Assembly: GCA_037176705.1 (NCBI GenBank)
Contig: CM073886.1
Span: 90,059,501 to 90,123,500, forward strand
From: Molossus alvarezi
Lineage: Eukaryota; Chordata; Mammalia; Chiroptera; Molossidae
Length of the DNA stretch: 64,000 nt
Direction of reading: 5' to 3'
Below are positions 34,386 to 45,869 of the stretch, one piece after another. A program made the translations under genes and the position numbers. Within the stretch, counting starts at the first letter, position 1; the number at the start of each line of letters is the position of its first letter. Below the pieces are notes generated by a model. It was not told where the DNA came from and ran no database searches. It was given only the letters and a program-made list of their open reading frames with translations.

Positions 34386-36445
34386 CAGAGCAAATCCCCT
34401 TTATTATGGATGCTGGTGTCATTATCTCCCATGACTCTCCCTGCTGCCCCTCAGGCCATGCTCCACACACACCACCATTAGACCCTTGCTCTAAAATATC
34501 ACTTTTATAATGTCCCTTCCCTGTAAAGAAGGAACAGAGATCTCACCTGCTTTATTGTGCTACAACCTCTCTCTGACCAGGTCCCACTTAACCCAAATCA
34601 AAATGCCTTGGACCAGGGTACGTAGACTCCTGTTGTTCACTTAGCCTCATAATGCCCTTTATGCACCACATTTTTCCCTTCTAGAAAGTTCTCCCCGTTC
34701 ATTATCCAAATCTTTTGCAAACAACTAACATCAATCTCAGTTCTTCTCTAAGATGAGGAACATACAAAAGGGGTTTCTACAACCCCCACCCTCCCACCCT
34801 CCCCCAACACACACACACTCACGCATTCTCATCTTGGCCTGAGATGACACTAACCTTAAATTGAGCCTGCTTTTCAGACACCATTGCTTCTTACATTTCC
34901 CTAAAAGGTTTAGTGTCAGAATAACCAGGGGACCCAAGAGAGAGTTGGACGCTCAGCTGCAGAGGAACTTTGTTCATAAACAGGGACAGGATCCCATTTC
35001 CCTGACTCTTGGAACAATGTCCATTGAAGGACAGTGATAACAGCCATGTATCATCCAGAAAAAGAAAAGCCAAGTAGCCGGGTTGATGGATGACACAGCC
35101 ACCCATCACCCACCGTTTTGTGGGTACCAGGGGCAGAGGCTGGAAGACAGCGAGGATGCTGAAAGAGAAGCGACACCTGGGGTTGTCTTTTTAAAACCAC
35201 TTCAGCGTGCTTGGCATGCCTCACGCCTTCACATCCAGAACACCGCCCAGCTATTACCTCTCAAGGTTTAGCCTCTTTTTTACTGCTTACATTCAATGGT
35301 ATCTAATTCCCCTCGTTTTCAAGCTGGCTCGGGTGCAATATTGAAATTCCGGGTCGGGATAATTTTCACACGTGAATAACAAGCGGAAAGGACAGCGCCT
35401 TTCCACAAAAGGAACCGTTCACCGCAAGCATTTAGCCAGCGGTCCCCAGCTTCTGAACGTTCTCAGTACCCCTATCTCTTCCTGCCAACAGGCACTTGCT
35501 TCGGAATCCGGACCAGCGCGTGCGCCCCGCTCCCGTGCGCGTTTCCCCTGCGCTGATGAGGCTGGTGCTGGGCCGAGCCGGCTTTCATCCGCCGGCCTCT
35601 GGAAAGCCCTCCTGCGCCAGCCTGCCAGACACTCGTATCAGAAACCGCAGGCTGCATCCAGCTCTCCCTGGAAGGAGGCAGAAAGGTTACCGGATAATGA
35701 GGACGAGCTCTGGAGAGCAGGAACCGAGAGCCACATCCTCTTTGTTAAAACCGACAAAAGAGGTGGGCGATCCGCCCCAGGAACAGAATCAGGCTACTGA
35801 ACCCGCCGGAGGGGCCGCTGGAAGGGAACCAAGCCGCAGGATGCACACACGTGAAGCCACATTGTAAGAGGGGCACCGAGCAGCTGTTCCTGCTTCCTCG
35901 GAGGACAAGGAAGACGCGAGCTTTAATAGCAACACAGGGTTGAAAAATACTTGAGTGTGTGTGTGTAGGCCTTAGAAAACCTGGGTTCTCGTCCGGCTCT
36001 TGCAGCCAGCTGCCTGGCCGCGGTGTCGCTGTTCCTGGGAACAGGAGCGCCGCCCCCTACCTCGTGCTGCAGAATCAGCCAGGCACGAAGCTGCATTTAA
36101 GAGTGAAGGGTGTTGGCAAAATTTAAGAAATGATTGGCTCAGCTTCGGAAAACGATAGGTGCGGTGTTTGATGACATTTTAAAATATAGTCAGCCTTGTA
36201 CATACTCTTCTTTCTCAAAACAGGAAAAAAAGCAAAACAGATTGAGTGTGTATGTGTGTGAGTGTGTGCATATGTGTGTTTGTAGACACAAAGGGTCCCA
36301 ATAATGTCACTTTCTGAAATCTCCTTTTGAGGTTGATTTCAACCTTAAATCAAAGTAACATGGAAAGAAATGCTGGCGCATATGCGAGAATAGCTTGGTT
36401 TTATTGCTGAAAACTAGTGTCCAGAACTTTGTTACCAGGGAGCTT
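34386..36445. other. Non-coding stretch with a CpG-rich core (about 35505-35620)
   Basis: Between 35505 and 35620 there are about a dozen CpGs in roughly 100 bp, many as GCGCGTGCGC or CCGGC blocks, in otherwise CpG-poor DNA. Two overlapping + frames (35372-35800, 35496-35867) have Arg/Pro/Ala-rich chance composition. This could be a small CpG island or promoter of an unannotated transcript. No splice structure can be shown. A degenerate (TG)n lies at 36244-36284. Confidence 0.45.
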
Positions 36446-36449
36446 TCGC

Positions 36450-37770
36450 AATCCTGCCAAAACCACCAAAATATATCATCCCAGAAGCTAATACTACTTT
36501 ATATCTGGAAAATCCAAAGGAATCTCTGGGGAAAACTACTACAAATAATAGTAAAGTAACAGACTATAAAATTTATGTACAAAAATTAATAGGTTTTATT
36601 TGTACAAACAAAACCAATTAGAATGAAAGGAAATGTCCAGTTATTATGTCAAAATATAAAATAAAGTACCTAGGTGCAAACTAAATAAGAATTGTCCAAA
36701 ATCCACAAGAGAAACACTAGAAAGCATTTCTTCAAGTCCAAATGTAGACTTCAAGAACTACAAAGACATACCATGTTTTGACATCTCAGTTCTCATGAAG
36801 GTAACATAAACTACAATCTCAGTATAAAATACCACCATAATTTGGGGGGCACTAAGCAAGTTTACTCTAAAATTTCCTTGGAAGAACAAACAAGAAAGAA
36901 TGACCAGGAAAAAAAAGAAAACCTAAAACACAAAAACAATGTGAGGAGTCCAGGAGACTAGGTTATAGGAAATTAAGCCTGTATAATTAAAAAACAGTGT
37001 AGTATTGGCACATGACTAGAGAAACCAACAGAACAAAATAGAAAATTCAGACACAGACCTAACTGCACATGGATATTTATTGTGCAATAGAGGAGGCATC
37101 GCAAACCAGTGAGGAAAGGTAATGAGAGCTGAGAGTATAGCTGGCTATGTGAAAAAGATAAAATTAAATTCATTTCAAATGGACCACAGGTTTAAATTTA
37201 AGACACAAAGCTATACAAATGCTATAAGAGAACATAGGCAAATTGTTCTAGAATGAAAGAGAGGAGAAGTTTCTCTTACCATGTCTGAAAATCCAATGTA
37301 AGAGAAAAGATGAATAAATCTGACAACATAATAATCAACAATTTTGAATAGGTCGCCCTGGCCGGTTTGGCTCAGCGGTAAGAGCGTCAACCTGTGGTCC
37401 CGAGAGAACAGGGTTCGGTTCCCGCTAAGGGCACATACCTCAGTTGCAGTTTGTCCCCCACCCTGGTAGGGTTGTGTGGGTGGCAACTACTCGATGTGCC
37501 CCTTTCACATCAATGTTTCTCTCTCTCTCTCTCCCTCCCTCCCACTCTATCTGAACAAACTATGAAAAAATGTCCTCGGGTGAGGATAAAAAAAAAATTT
37601 TTTTTTTAATAGTTCAAAACACCATGAACGAAGTAAAACACCAAATGATGAACTGGGCAAAACTATTTGTAACTAAGAATACAAGTTAATATCTCTTGTA
37701 TATAAAGAACTTCTAAGAATACAAGACTAGAGGCCCAACAATCATGTAAGAAAAATAGGTTAAGTAATGT
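36450..37770 (+). mobile_element. Old L1 ORF2 fragment, split by a SINE
   Basis: Heavily mutated L1 ORF2 sequence downstream of the RT core: GAACTACAAAGACATACCAT, an AATTTCCTTGGAAGAACAAA block, GTGTAGTATTGGCACATGAC and CCAACAGAACAAAATAGAAAA are recognisable in order. It continues past the SINE with ACACCAAATGATGAACTGGG and TATATAAAGAACTTCT. Many stops, no coding capacity, boundaries approximate. Confidence 0.75.
37355..37600 (+). mobile_element. Ves-type SINE nested in old L1
   Basis: GCCCTGGCCGGTTTGGCTC head, B box GGTTCGGTTCCC, (CT)n, GTCCTCGGGTGAGGATAAAA tail, much younger than the host L1. Confidence 0.93.
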
Positions 37771-38022
37771 CAGTGACAATGGCTAAGTAAGAAACGGCAA
37801 GGTCCACTCTGAAAACACAACTGAAACACTAGCAAAACTGTCAGAATCAACTCTTTTCTAGAACTCCATAAAAATAAAAAGCTTATTGCAAACTTAGGAG
37901 CACTTAATTTGTAGAAAGTGGCAAATCTTAGTAAGAACATTGAGCTTTGTGGCATGTTAATTTACCTTAGTCCCATTGCCTGTTCCTCAGCTTAATAGCA
38001 GCCGTAAAAGTAACAGCCTAGC

Positions 38023-38258
38023 CCTGGCCACTATGGCTCAGTCGCTTGGGATTGGAGCATTGTCCCATGCACTGAAAGGCCATTGGTTTGATTTTCTGTC
38101 AGGGCACATGCCTAGGTTGTGGGTTCAGTCAGTCCCGGGTGTGAACGCGTGCAGGAGGCAGCCAGTTTATACTGATGTCTGTCTTTCTCTCCCCCCTAAA
38201 AATCAATAAACATATCCTCGGATGAGGATTTTAAAAATTAAAATAAAATAAAGGCAAA
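38023..38258 (+). mobile_element. Ves-type SINE, older copy
   Basis: CCCTGGCCACTATGGCTCAG head with an extra inserted stretch near the A box, degraded B box, AATCAATAAACATATCC and GATGAGGATTTT tail. It combines the AATCAATAAA and GAGGAT tail motifs seen separately in other copies. Confidence 0.85.
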
Positions 38259-38690
38259 AAATAATTGGCAAAGCACAGTCCCCCAATCTCTTAATATCAA
38301 ACAAATATTTTCATTTAATGCCCTTTATTATTTAAAGAGATTAACCATAACTGTTGCTTCAAGGTTAGGAAAAAGTCAACAGACTTACAGCTTTGCAAAA
38401 CCACACTGGAACCTAAGCCTTTTCTTCTAGAGATAACTGTAGAATCATTGCCAATAGCTCATTAAGCTACTTCCTATTGGCATCTTCTTCTGTTCTTGCT
38501 GACAGAAAAAAACTTCCGTCATGCCCCAAACTGGTGTGGAAAAATACCACCAGAAGGATTCAGTTCTCATCCCAGCAAGTGTTCTTAGCTGATCGCCAAA
38601 GCAGAACGTCAACAAAAAGATAGAAACCAAACCACAAGCTGATTCTGCATGACAACAAAACAAAGGGCTGAATACATTCGTCTAAGAACT
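38259..38690. other. Unrecognised non-coding sequence
   Basis: No gene or repeat recognised. Confidence 0.35.
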
Positions 38691-38691
38691 T

Positions 38692-39047
38692 CTTTCCTTT
38701 TTTGTCAATTAGAGTTGACATTCAATATCATATTAGTGTCAGGTGTACTGCCTATATAACTTACAAAGTGGTCCTCCTGTATTGCCAGTACCCACTGGGC
38801 ACCATACATAGTTACTGGAATATTATTGACTGTATTCCCTAGGCTGTACTTGACATCCCTGTGACTATTTTGTAACTACCAATTTGTACTTCTTAATCCC
38901 TTCACCTTTTTCATCCAGCTCCCCCAACCTTCTTCCCATCTGGCAACCAGTCAGACAGGGAAAGACAAATATCATATGATTTCACTTTTATGTGGAATCT
39001 AAGAAAAATAAAAATAAATAAATGAACAAACAAAATAGAGAAAGGCA
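38692..39047. mobile_element. L1 insertion with 5' inversion (twin priming)
   Basis: Left part (38692 to about 38950) is an L1 3'UTR in antisense. The right part (38951-39047) is the L1 segment immediately upstream of it (CAGACAGGGAAAGACAAATA, TGATTTCACTTTTATGTGG) in sense. The two join head to head with almost no loss. Short flanks ACTTCTTT (38688 and 39048) may be the TSD. Confidence 0.75.
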
Positions 39048-39049
39048 CT

Positions 39050-39790
39050 TCTTTTGATCTCATGAAACCTGGAGGGTTGAGAGGGTGTTACAACACTGTA
39101 TTGATTTTTTCCCTGTGAATTACTAGAGCTGATGATGGATTTGATATCATAGGGCTATAGCCAGAGTGTGCATTTAAAAGCATCTCAAACTGTTAGTCAT
39201 ATACTTAGGTTCAAATATCCCCTCTGCGTTCTTTAAAAAATCAGTGTAAAAAGACCTGGCATTGCTTCACATTCAACTGCCAGAGTCGGCGCTGGTGGGC
39301 GGTGAGGGCCCTCGCACGGCCCAGTGTCCGGTGGCTCTGCCACCCCAAGGCTCTGCCAGCTGTCTGCAGGGGCCTTCTTCGCCATGCGAGCAAATGGGCT
39401 CCGTGTCTGTCTTTTCCTACTTTGAGAAGGTTCCCTGAGAGTTCTCTAGCAATCACAAATCTTTCTGACCCTTCCCAATTCATCACTATAAAGACCGTTT
39501 CTCCAGAAACAGGGTAGAGTTTTGCCAGAAGCACTGAAGACGTGTGCAGATTAAGTCCCACTGACCCTAACACTGAACGCTTTTACTACACAAATAAAAA
39601 ATCTTATTTATACTGCCTTCTTGGTAGTCTTGCTTAAAACCAATTATTTTTTTGCTTTTACATTTTACAATCTCTGGAAAATCCTAGAATTAGGTGGGGT
39701 GCAAGGCTAGGTTTGATCACCCCGACTCCTGAGCATACGTCCTGCACTTGGGGCTTCTCTGCATTACCTGCTACTACAAGAAGCAGTAAT
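39050..39790. other. Unrecognised non-coding sequence
   Basis: No gene recognised. Overlapping opposite-strand frames at 39241-39573 appear to be chance. Confidence 0.35.
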
Positions 39791-39794
39791 TGTC

Positions 39795-40060
39795 TGTTTA
39801 CTTGTCTAGCTGTGTGAACATGGGCGACCAAACCTCCCTGTGCCTTGGTTTTCTCACCTGTAAAGTGGGGAGGAATAATAGCATTTACCTCACGGTGCTG
39901 AGGAATGGCATGCACTAAGCAAGCTGGAAGCATTTTCTGTTATTGTTGTGCTGAGACTGAGAGCACCTAGAAGAGGAGCCAGCTCTATCCCCCATGCCGT
40001 GGTGCCTGGCACATAGTAAGTGCTCAATAAACATTGAGTGGGTGTTTGAATGGATGAAGA
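39795..40060 (+). repeat. MIR SINE (long copy)
   Basis: GTCTAGCTGTGTGAACATGG, CTTGGTTTTCTCACCTGTAA and GCCTGGCACATAGTAAGTGC TCAATAAA are the standard MIR segments in order. The interval between them carries inserted or diverged sequence. Confidence 0.8.
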
Positions 40061-40699
40061 AGTGAACAACCATGTGAATGAGCAAGAGCTGTGAGAACAA
40101 GAATGCAACCTATAGTCCTAATGAGGGCAAACTGGAAACTTGATAGATCTTCCTGGCAAGATACTCACTGGTGCTCCTAAGTTCAATGCAAAGCGAGTGT
40201 GTGTGACTAGAAATAGGGGGGGGGGGGCTCCATTATTTTTGATATAGTTATTCTAACAATGTATTTATCTGTATATTTGATACTGAAAGAGTGATAAGAG
40301 CTGCCCAGCTACAGAGATCTGGCACCTGTTGGAGAAGTCTGGAGACACAGGTGCCCAAGAAAGAATTCTGGAAACAATAGCTATTGAGAGCTGCAGGTGC
40401 TGTAACTGAGGCTATTGCTACTGATCATGTTGCCATTGAGTAGTTTTCTCAAAAAGAGATAAAAAATCTCTGGGGACCAGGGGTCATGCTGTCATTGGAA
40501 GAGCCTTGCCAAGAGCAACTGTGGGTTTCTCAGTGGGAGCCACACACCAAATGACAGGTAGGGAGACCACTGTGCTTCTGGCTCTGGGCCTCTCTCCCTT
40601 GCAACCCTTGATTTTCTAGCAGAGGGTAGACATTGTGGGTGACTCAGTGTCTTCCCCTTACGAAGAAAGAATGGTGGGGATCTGTGCCAGCCTAGTCAC
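40061..40699. other. Unrecognised non-coding sequence
   Basis: Includes a run of about twelve G at 40216-40228. Otherwise nothing recognised. Confidence 0.4.
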
Positions 40700-40713
40700 A
40701 GAGAGCTCAGATT

Positions 40714-41635
40714 TTTTAAAATCAAATGTATTGGGGTGATATTGGTTAATGAAATTATATAGGTTTCAGGTGTACAAATCTACAATACATTATCTGTATA
40801 TTGTATGGTGTGTTCATCCCAGTCAAGTCTCCTTCCATCACCATTTCTATCCCCTTTACTCACTTCTACCTTCCCCATCTCCCTTTCCCTCTGGTAATCA
40901 CCATACTGCTGTCTGTGTCTAGGAGTTGTTGGGGGTTTTTGCTTAATCCCTTCACCTTTTTCACCTGCCTCCCCAAACTCCTCACCTCTGACAGCTGTCA
41001 GTCTGTTCTCTGTATCTATGCATCTGTTTGTATTTTGTTTGTTAATTTATTTTGTTCATTAGATTCCACATATAAGTAAGATCATATGGTGTTTGTCTTT
41101 CTCTGACTGACTTATTTCACTTAGCATAATACTGTCCAGGTCCATCCATGCTGTTGCAAAGGTAAGAGTTTCTTCTTTTTTATGGCCAAGTAGTATTCCA
41201 TTGTGTAAATGTACCACAGCTTTTTTATCCACTCATCTACTGATGTATACTTGGGCTGCTTCCAAATCTTGACTATTGTAAATAATGCTGCAATGAATAG
41301 ATACTTCTCCAAAGAAGACATACAAATGGCCAATATACATATGAAAAGATGCTCAACATCACTAATCATCAGAAAAATGCAAATTAAAATGACAATAAGA
41401 TATCACCTCATACCTGTCAGAGTGGCTATCATTAATAAATCAACAAACAACAAGTGTTGGTGAGGATGTGGAGAAAAGGGAACTCTCATGCACTGTTGGT
41501 GGGAATGCAGACTGGTGCAGCCACTATGTGAAGCAGTATGGAGTTACCTCAAAACATTAAAAATGCAACTGCCATTTGACCCAGCAATTCCTCTTCTAGG
41601 ACTATATCTGAAAAAAACCAAAACACTAATTCAAA
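40714..41635. mobile_element. L1 insertion with 5' inversion (twin priming), perfect TSD
   Basis: 40714 to about 41298 is the L1 3' end in antisense: 3'UTR, then ORF2 C-terminus (minus-strand frame 41121-41369 has [33 protein letters not shown]). From about 41299 to 41635 the immediately upstream ORF2 segment is in sense (TACAAATGGCCAATA, CTCAACATCACTAATCATCA, FDPAIPLLGLY). A perfect 14-bp TSD AGAGAGCTCAGATT flanks it at 40700-40713 and 41636-41649, showing that the whole rearranged unit arrived in one event. Confidence 0.93.
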
Positions 41636-41649
41636 AGAGAGCTCAGATT

Positions 41650-43430
41650 CTTGTGAAGGATGTGGGTCCCTGTCCCTACTTTTGTAGGTAAGGGAAATTT
41701 CTTTATTATCAAGTACTGTTTAATCCCTTACTTGCTTGCTTTTTTCCCTTTGGGGAATTAAAATGATGGTGCTACTTTAAAGCACAACTCATGAAAATTT
41801 GCCATATTTACTCCTTTTCTGCTAGAAGCTCACTCAGCAAGATGGGCGAGTTATTGAACTTAACTTTCTAACATGGTTTTCCCATCTATGAACTCAGACT
41901 CCTTTTCCATTAAATATGGATAGTGTTGATCTCTACCTGCTGACTCTCCCCTTTGTGCTAGTGTTTTATATTCATGGAAACTCAGCAAGGAACAAAATCT
42001 AGAATTCAGTACAGAGCTTCTGTCCATTGGGTTTTCATTCAAAATTCAACAGGTAGACAGAACTCCCGCATAAGAAAAGGATGAGGTGGCTCGAGGGAGG
42101 CAAGTAATGCCATACAGTACTGATGCACAGATGTGAGCTGGCAGGGCTCTGAGGGCCAAAGGGGGATCTTTTCATAGAAATTGAGCCTGGAGATGTGAAC
42201 AGTGCATGCCAAGGTCATGCTGAGTGAGTTTTGCGACCCCCAAAGTCAGTGGGGTATGAGCTATACAAACACAACGAACTCCCATTCGCCTGGAGCCTGA
42301 TTTGTATTTTTGTGCTCATCTTTATGAGATGGGAACAAATGGAGCTCATACAACTGCTTGTGGGGGATTTCTCCAAAAAGCAACTAAATCAACGATATAA
42401 GGTCAAGCACCTCAGGTGTGAGGATGAGACTAAGTCGTGTCAGAAAATGCAAAGGTTCCTCATGAGGCAAGCTCCCTACCCTCACAGAGTTGACTACATT
42501 GTTGGTAATCCTGACTATCTAAAAACAAAGGACAGAATTGAACCATATTATAACAGGTGTTAAGGACTGGTGTCAGTTAAAATAGACTGAAGAATTTTGG
42601 GGAAAGAAGTCCTGATGTTGTACTTGGAAGGTTTTGTAGTAAGTTGGAGTTTGGGCTGGACCTGGAAGATTGGGTTGACTTGGGTCAGCGGAGAGGGGAA
42701 GCAGGCGTGTGTGCAGGAGCAGCTCGCACGGTCTCATGAGAGCTGGGAGCCACATTGTTCAGGAATGTCGTCAGCCAGTTGTCAAATGCAACCATGACTA
42801 AAAATTAAATTATGAAAACTTACAATTGAGTAAATTATATTTGATTTATAAAGCGATTTATACTTATATAATTTAATATTGTGTATTATTCTATAAATAA
42901 ATAGAACTATTACTTCCTAATTATTTTCCTGTGTTTCACTGTTGTCTCTGCCCTTGAGGTCACTTACATCTACTGCATCTGTATGGTGGAAATGCTACAT
43001 AATATAACGTGCAGTAGCTCATCTCTTCCTAACTGATGCTAGGAGCATTTTCACAACCGAAATCTGCAGACGCCATGAATCAAGGCTGGATTTGTTGTTT
43101 TGTTGGTTGTTTAGACTTAAGAAAAAAGTAGAAAAAATATGAATAATGCAGATTAAATATTAAAATATATCATTTTGATGGTTGTTACATTGTGACTAAC
43201 ACCAAACAATTGAAGAAGTCCTCTTCCAGCACTAGAAAAGTATTGTCTGATTCAGCAAAGAAGTCCCTCATGTCATTGATAAACAGTGAAGTTCTGACAT
43301 GCTCATTAAGGTAAATAAAAATATCAACCAATATTCATGTCAGAAAACTGGTTGTTAAATATTTACCAGCACACCAATGGAGGAATAACAGCATGTCTAA
43401 AAATGGCAGAAGCCTAAATGCTCATATTGA
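41650..43430. other. Unrecognised non-coding sequence
   Basis: The 110-codon frame at 42231-42563 has no domain I recognise. The stretch 42570-42780 may contain antisense L2-like sequence but is too diverged to call. Confidence 0.4.
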
Positions 43431-43434
43431 TAGG

Positions 43435-43685
43435 AATAGTATGGTGTGGTTGGGGAATAATGTGGACTAAAGTCATGAGTTCAAATCCCAGTTCTCTTAT
43501 GTACTAGCTCTGGAAACTTAGAAGAGCTACGTGATGTTACTGAACCTAATTTTCCTTATATGTAAGGCAGATAATATAACCAACCACACTGTGTTCTTAT
43601 GAGAACTAGAAAGAATGTAGTATTAAGTGCCTAGGACAGTGCCTGATGCATGTCACACACCCAACGCTGATACTAATGACTGCAA
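43435..43685 (+). repeat. MIR SINE
   Basis: Near full-length: GAGTTCAAATCCCAGTTCTC, TACTAGCTCTGG, AACCTAATTTTCCTTATATG and AGTGCCTAGGACAGTGCCTG in order. Confidence 0.82.
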
Positions 43686-44240
43686 TGAAACCTTCTCAGA
43701 CCCATGGGAAATAGGTTGACTGAGCAGTAGGTTTATTGGGGGATGGGTAGAAGCAGTGGGTCTTGAATTCCAGGCAAGAAATTGGGAAATTATTGTGAAA
43801 ACATTGGTGAGTCCCTCAAGGTTCCTGAGCAGGACACTGACGTGAGTGAGATAGTATCACAGGAAGATGATGATAGCCATAGTTCATGATCCAACCCTTT
43901 CCCCTACCTGTGCATTGCTGAACCTCAGACTTAGTTTCGTACATAACAATGTCCTAGGGATACTGGCAGGTCCCAAATGCCTGCTGAGTCAAAGACAGAT
44001 TAAGCCATGTTTAATATAACTTGGGGGCTAAGTATACCTCAGAATATTCTAATTCTTTAAAAAATGTATAATGTATACCTGGTAGCTACTATAATGCTCA
44101 GTTAAACAAAAACACCAGACTCATCCTTAATATTTTTCCTGCCCATCACTCTTTCATTGAATCAATCATCAGACCTGTGGTTCTGCCTCCTTGATGACTC
44201 GATCCTACCTGCTATTGACCTTCTCCACTGCCTTGCTTTA
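43686..44240. other. Unrecognised non-coding sequence
   Basis: Nothing recognised. Confidence 0.35.
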
Positions 44241-44242
44241 GG

Positions 44243-44380
44243 TCAGTGATTCACAGCCTTGCCCTCACATTGAAACCACCTGGGGAGCTTTAATATAAAT
44301 TTACCTGTCTCTGGTAGTGCCTCCAGAGAATGTGATTGAACTGGTCTGAGGTGGGGCTTGAACATGGATATTGTTCTCAG
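44243..44380 (+). mobile_element. MER5-type hAT fragment
   Basis: GTCAGTGATTCACAGCC start, AAACCACCTGGGGAGCTTT and GGTGGGGCTTGAACATGGAT match the MER5 layout. The right terminal repeat is missing. Confidence 0.65.
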
Positions 44381-44550
44381 GGGCTCTACTATGCAGCCAA
44401 GCTGTAGTTCACGCTCTCATTGCTACTCACCGGAACCACTGCATGAGTCATCTCCCTGGGCCCCCTGCCTCCAGTGTTGATTTCCTCAAATCCCTTCTTC
44501 ATCAGGCTTTCAGAATAACCTTTTAAAAACATTAATCTTATCATGCCGTT

Positions 44551-44777
44551 CTTTTTCTTTTTTTTATCCTCACCTGAGGACATTTTGCATTTACCTTCAA
44601 ATAGAGCAGGAGGGAGAAAGGGAGAAAAAGAGAGAGAAACATCGATGTGAGAGAGACGTATGACTGGTTGCCACCTACACGACCCCAACTGGGGCTGGGG
44701 ATAAACTGCAACTGAGGTACGTGCCCTTAGCGGGACCGAACCTGGGACTCTGGTCTGCGGGCCTACGCTTCTGACCT
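44551..44777 (-). mobile_element. Ves-type SINE, antisense, head damaged
   Basis: TATCCTCACCTGAGGACATT tail, (GA)n, GGTACGTGCCCTTAGCGGG and CCGAACCTGGGACTC present. The first 25-30 bp of the tRNA-like head are degraded or lost. The 167-codon minus-strand frame over it is an artefact. Confidence 0.88.
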
Positions 44778-45680
44778 CAGGAGCTTTGTATTCTGCTAGA
44801 AAAGCCCTAAACACAAACAAATAATCATGAGTCAGGGCATATGAAATAGCCATTTTTGTAGGCCAAGAATGGTCAAACATTGGCAATTTCATAGGTTTAA
44901 TTCAATTCAATACAAAATAAACATGTCTCAGATTGTGTTTCTCTGAAAATGGAGCCCAAGACAAGCACATGCACAGAGGTACTTTATTTGGAAAGGACTT
45001 CAGGGAGCAGTAGTAAAGGGGCCCGGGCAGTGAACCAGGGAAGGACAGCAAACCAACCCCGGAGAATGGTTCGGAGTTGGCCACTGCTCAAGCCATTGGT
45101 GCTCGATTTGCTGGGACTTCTGAGGAGCTTTACGACAAAAGGGGAAATTTTATCCACGAGTGCCCCAGGGGTATTACCTCCCCTGCATTTCTTCCAGTTG
45201 CACCAAGCATATGTCCACTGAGTGCCTGTGATGTTCCAACCTGGGCATCAGAGACAGCCTGGGACAGGAAGCGAGAGGCACGCGTGTAGCTGTGGAGCGG
45301 GGCCGTCAGATCACACACCCCATCAAGCTGGTTGAAGTGGGCCTGGGACTACTGCATCGGTGGCTGGAGTAAGAGGTGGGGATGGGAGGATGTGAAGAGA
45401 TGTTGGACAGAAGCACTGGTAGTGGTAGGTCTCAGGAGGAATGGTGAACTCTGTGGAAGTTTGGCTGGGAAGAAACAGGGGTAGTGACTAGGGAAACAGA
45501 AGAAGGGAGGGTTGAGTTGAGTCTTCAAGGACTCATCGGTCCCCTCCAGGGGGAAGGTTGTTGGGAGTGAGTCTTCTAGGTAGAGGGAGCAGCCCAGGCA
45601 GGGGGAACATAGCACATTTGGGGAACTTGAAGTGGATTGGTATGGTGGAGGTGAGTTGTGGCTGGAGAGATAGACGGAAG
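44778..45680. other. Non-coding sequence, possibly with old repeat remnants
   Basis: 45350-45650 is purine-rich and loosely resembles antisense L2. No gene. Confidence 0.35.
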
Positions 45681-45681
45681 G

Positions 45682-45862
45682 TGTATTAGTTTGCTAAGGC
45701 TGCTACAACAAAATACCACAAGCTGGGTGGCTGAAATGACAGAAATTTATTGTCTCAGAATTCTGGAGGCCAGAAGTCCAAGACTGAGGTGTCAGCAGGG
45801 TTGGTTTCTTCTGAGGGCTGTGAGGAAGAAGCGGTATCTTCCTCATTTCTCTTCCCCAGCAT
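45682..45862 (-). mobile_element. MLT1-type (ERVL-MaLR) solo LTR fragment, antisense
   Basis: GTATTAGTTTGCTAAGGCTG, AACAAAATACCACAAGCTGG, GACAGAAATTTATTGTCTCA and TTCTGGAGGCCAGAAGTCCA are the reverse complement of the MLT1 3' half. 5' half missing. Non-coding LTR only. Confidence 0.8.
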
Positions 45863-45869
45863 CAGCCAC

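Noticed and set aside
35372..35867. Two overlapping + frames as coding exons
   Set aside because: They sit on the CpG-rich core, and composition alone can keep them open; no family match.
42231..42563. 110-codon frame as a small gene
   Set aside because: No recognisable motif, no start context or neighbouring exon; treated as chance.
44389..44892. 167-codon minus-strand frame
   Set aside because: Most of it translates an antisense SINE (PEVRSVGPQTRVPGSVPLRA-type sequence seen in many SINE copies).
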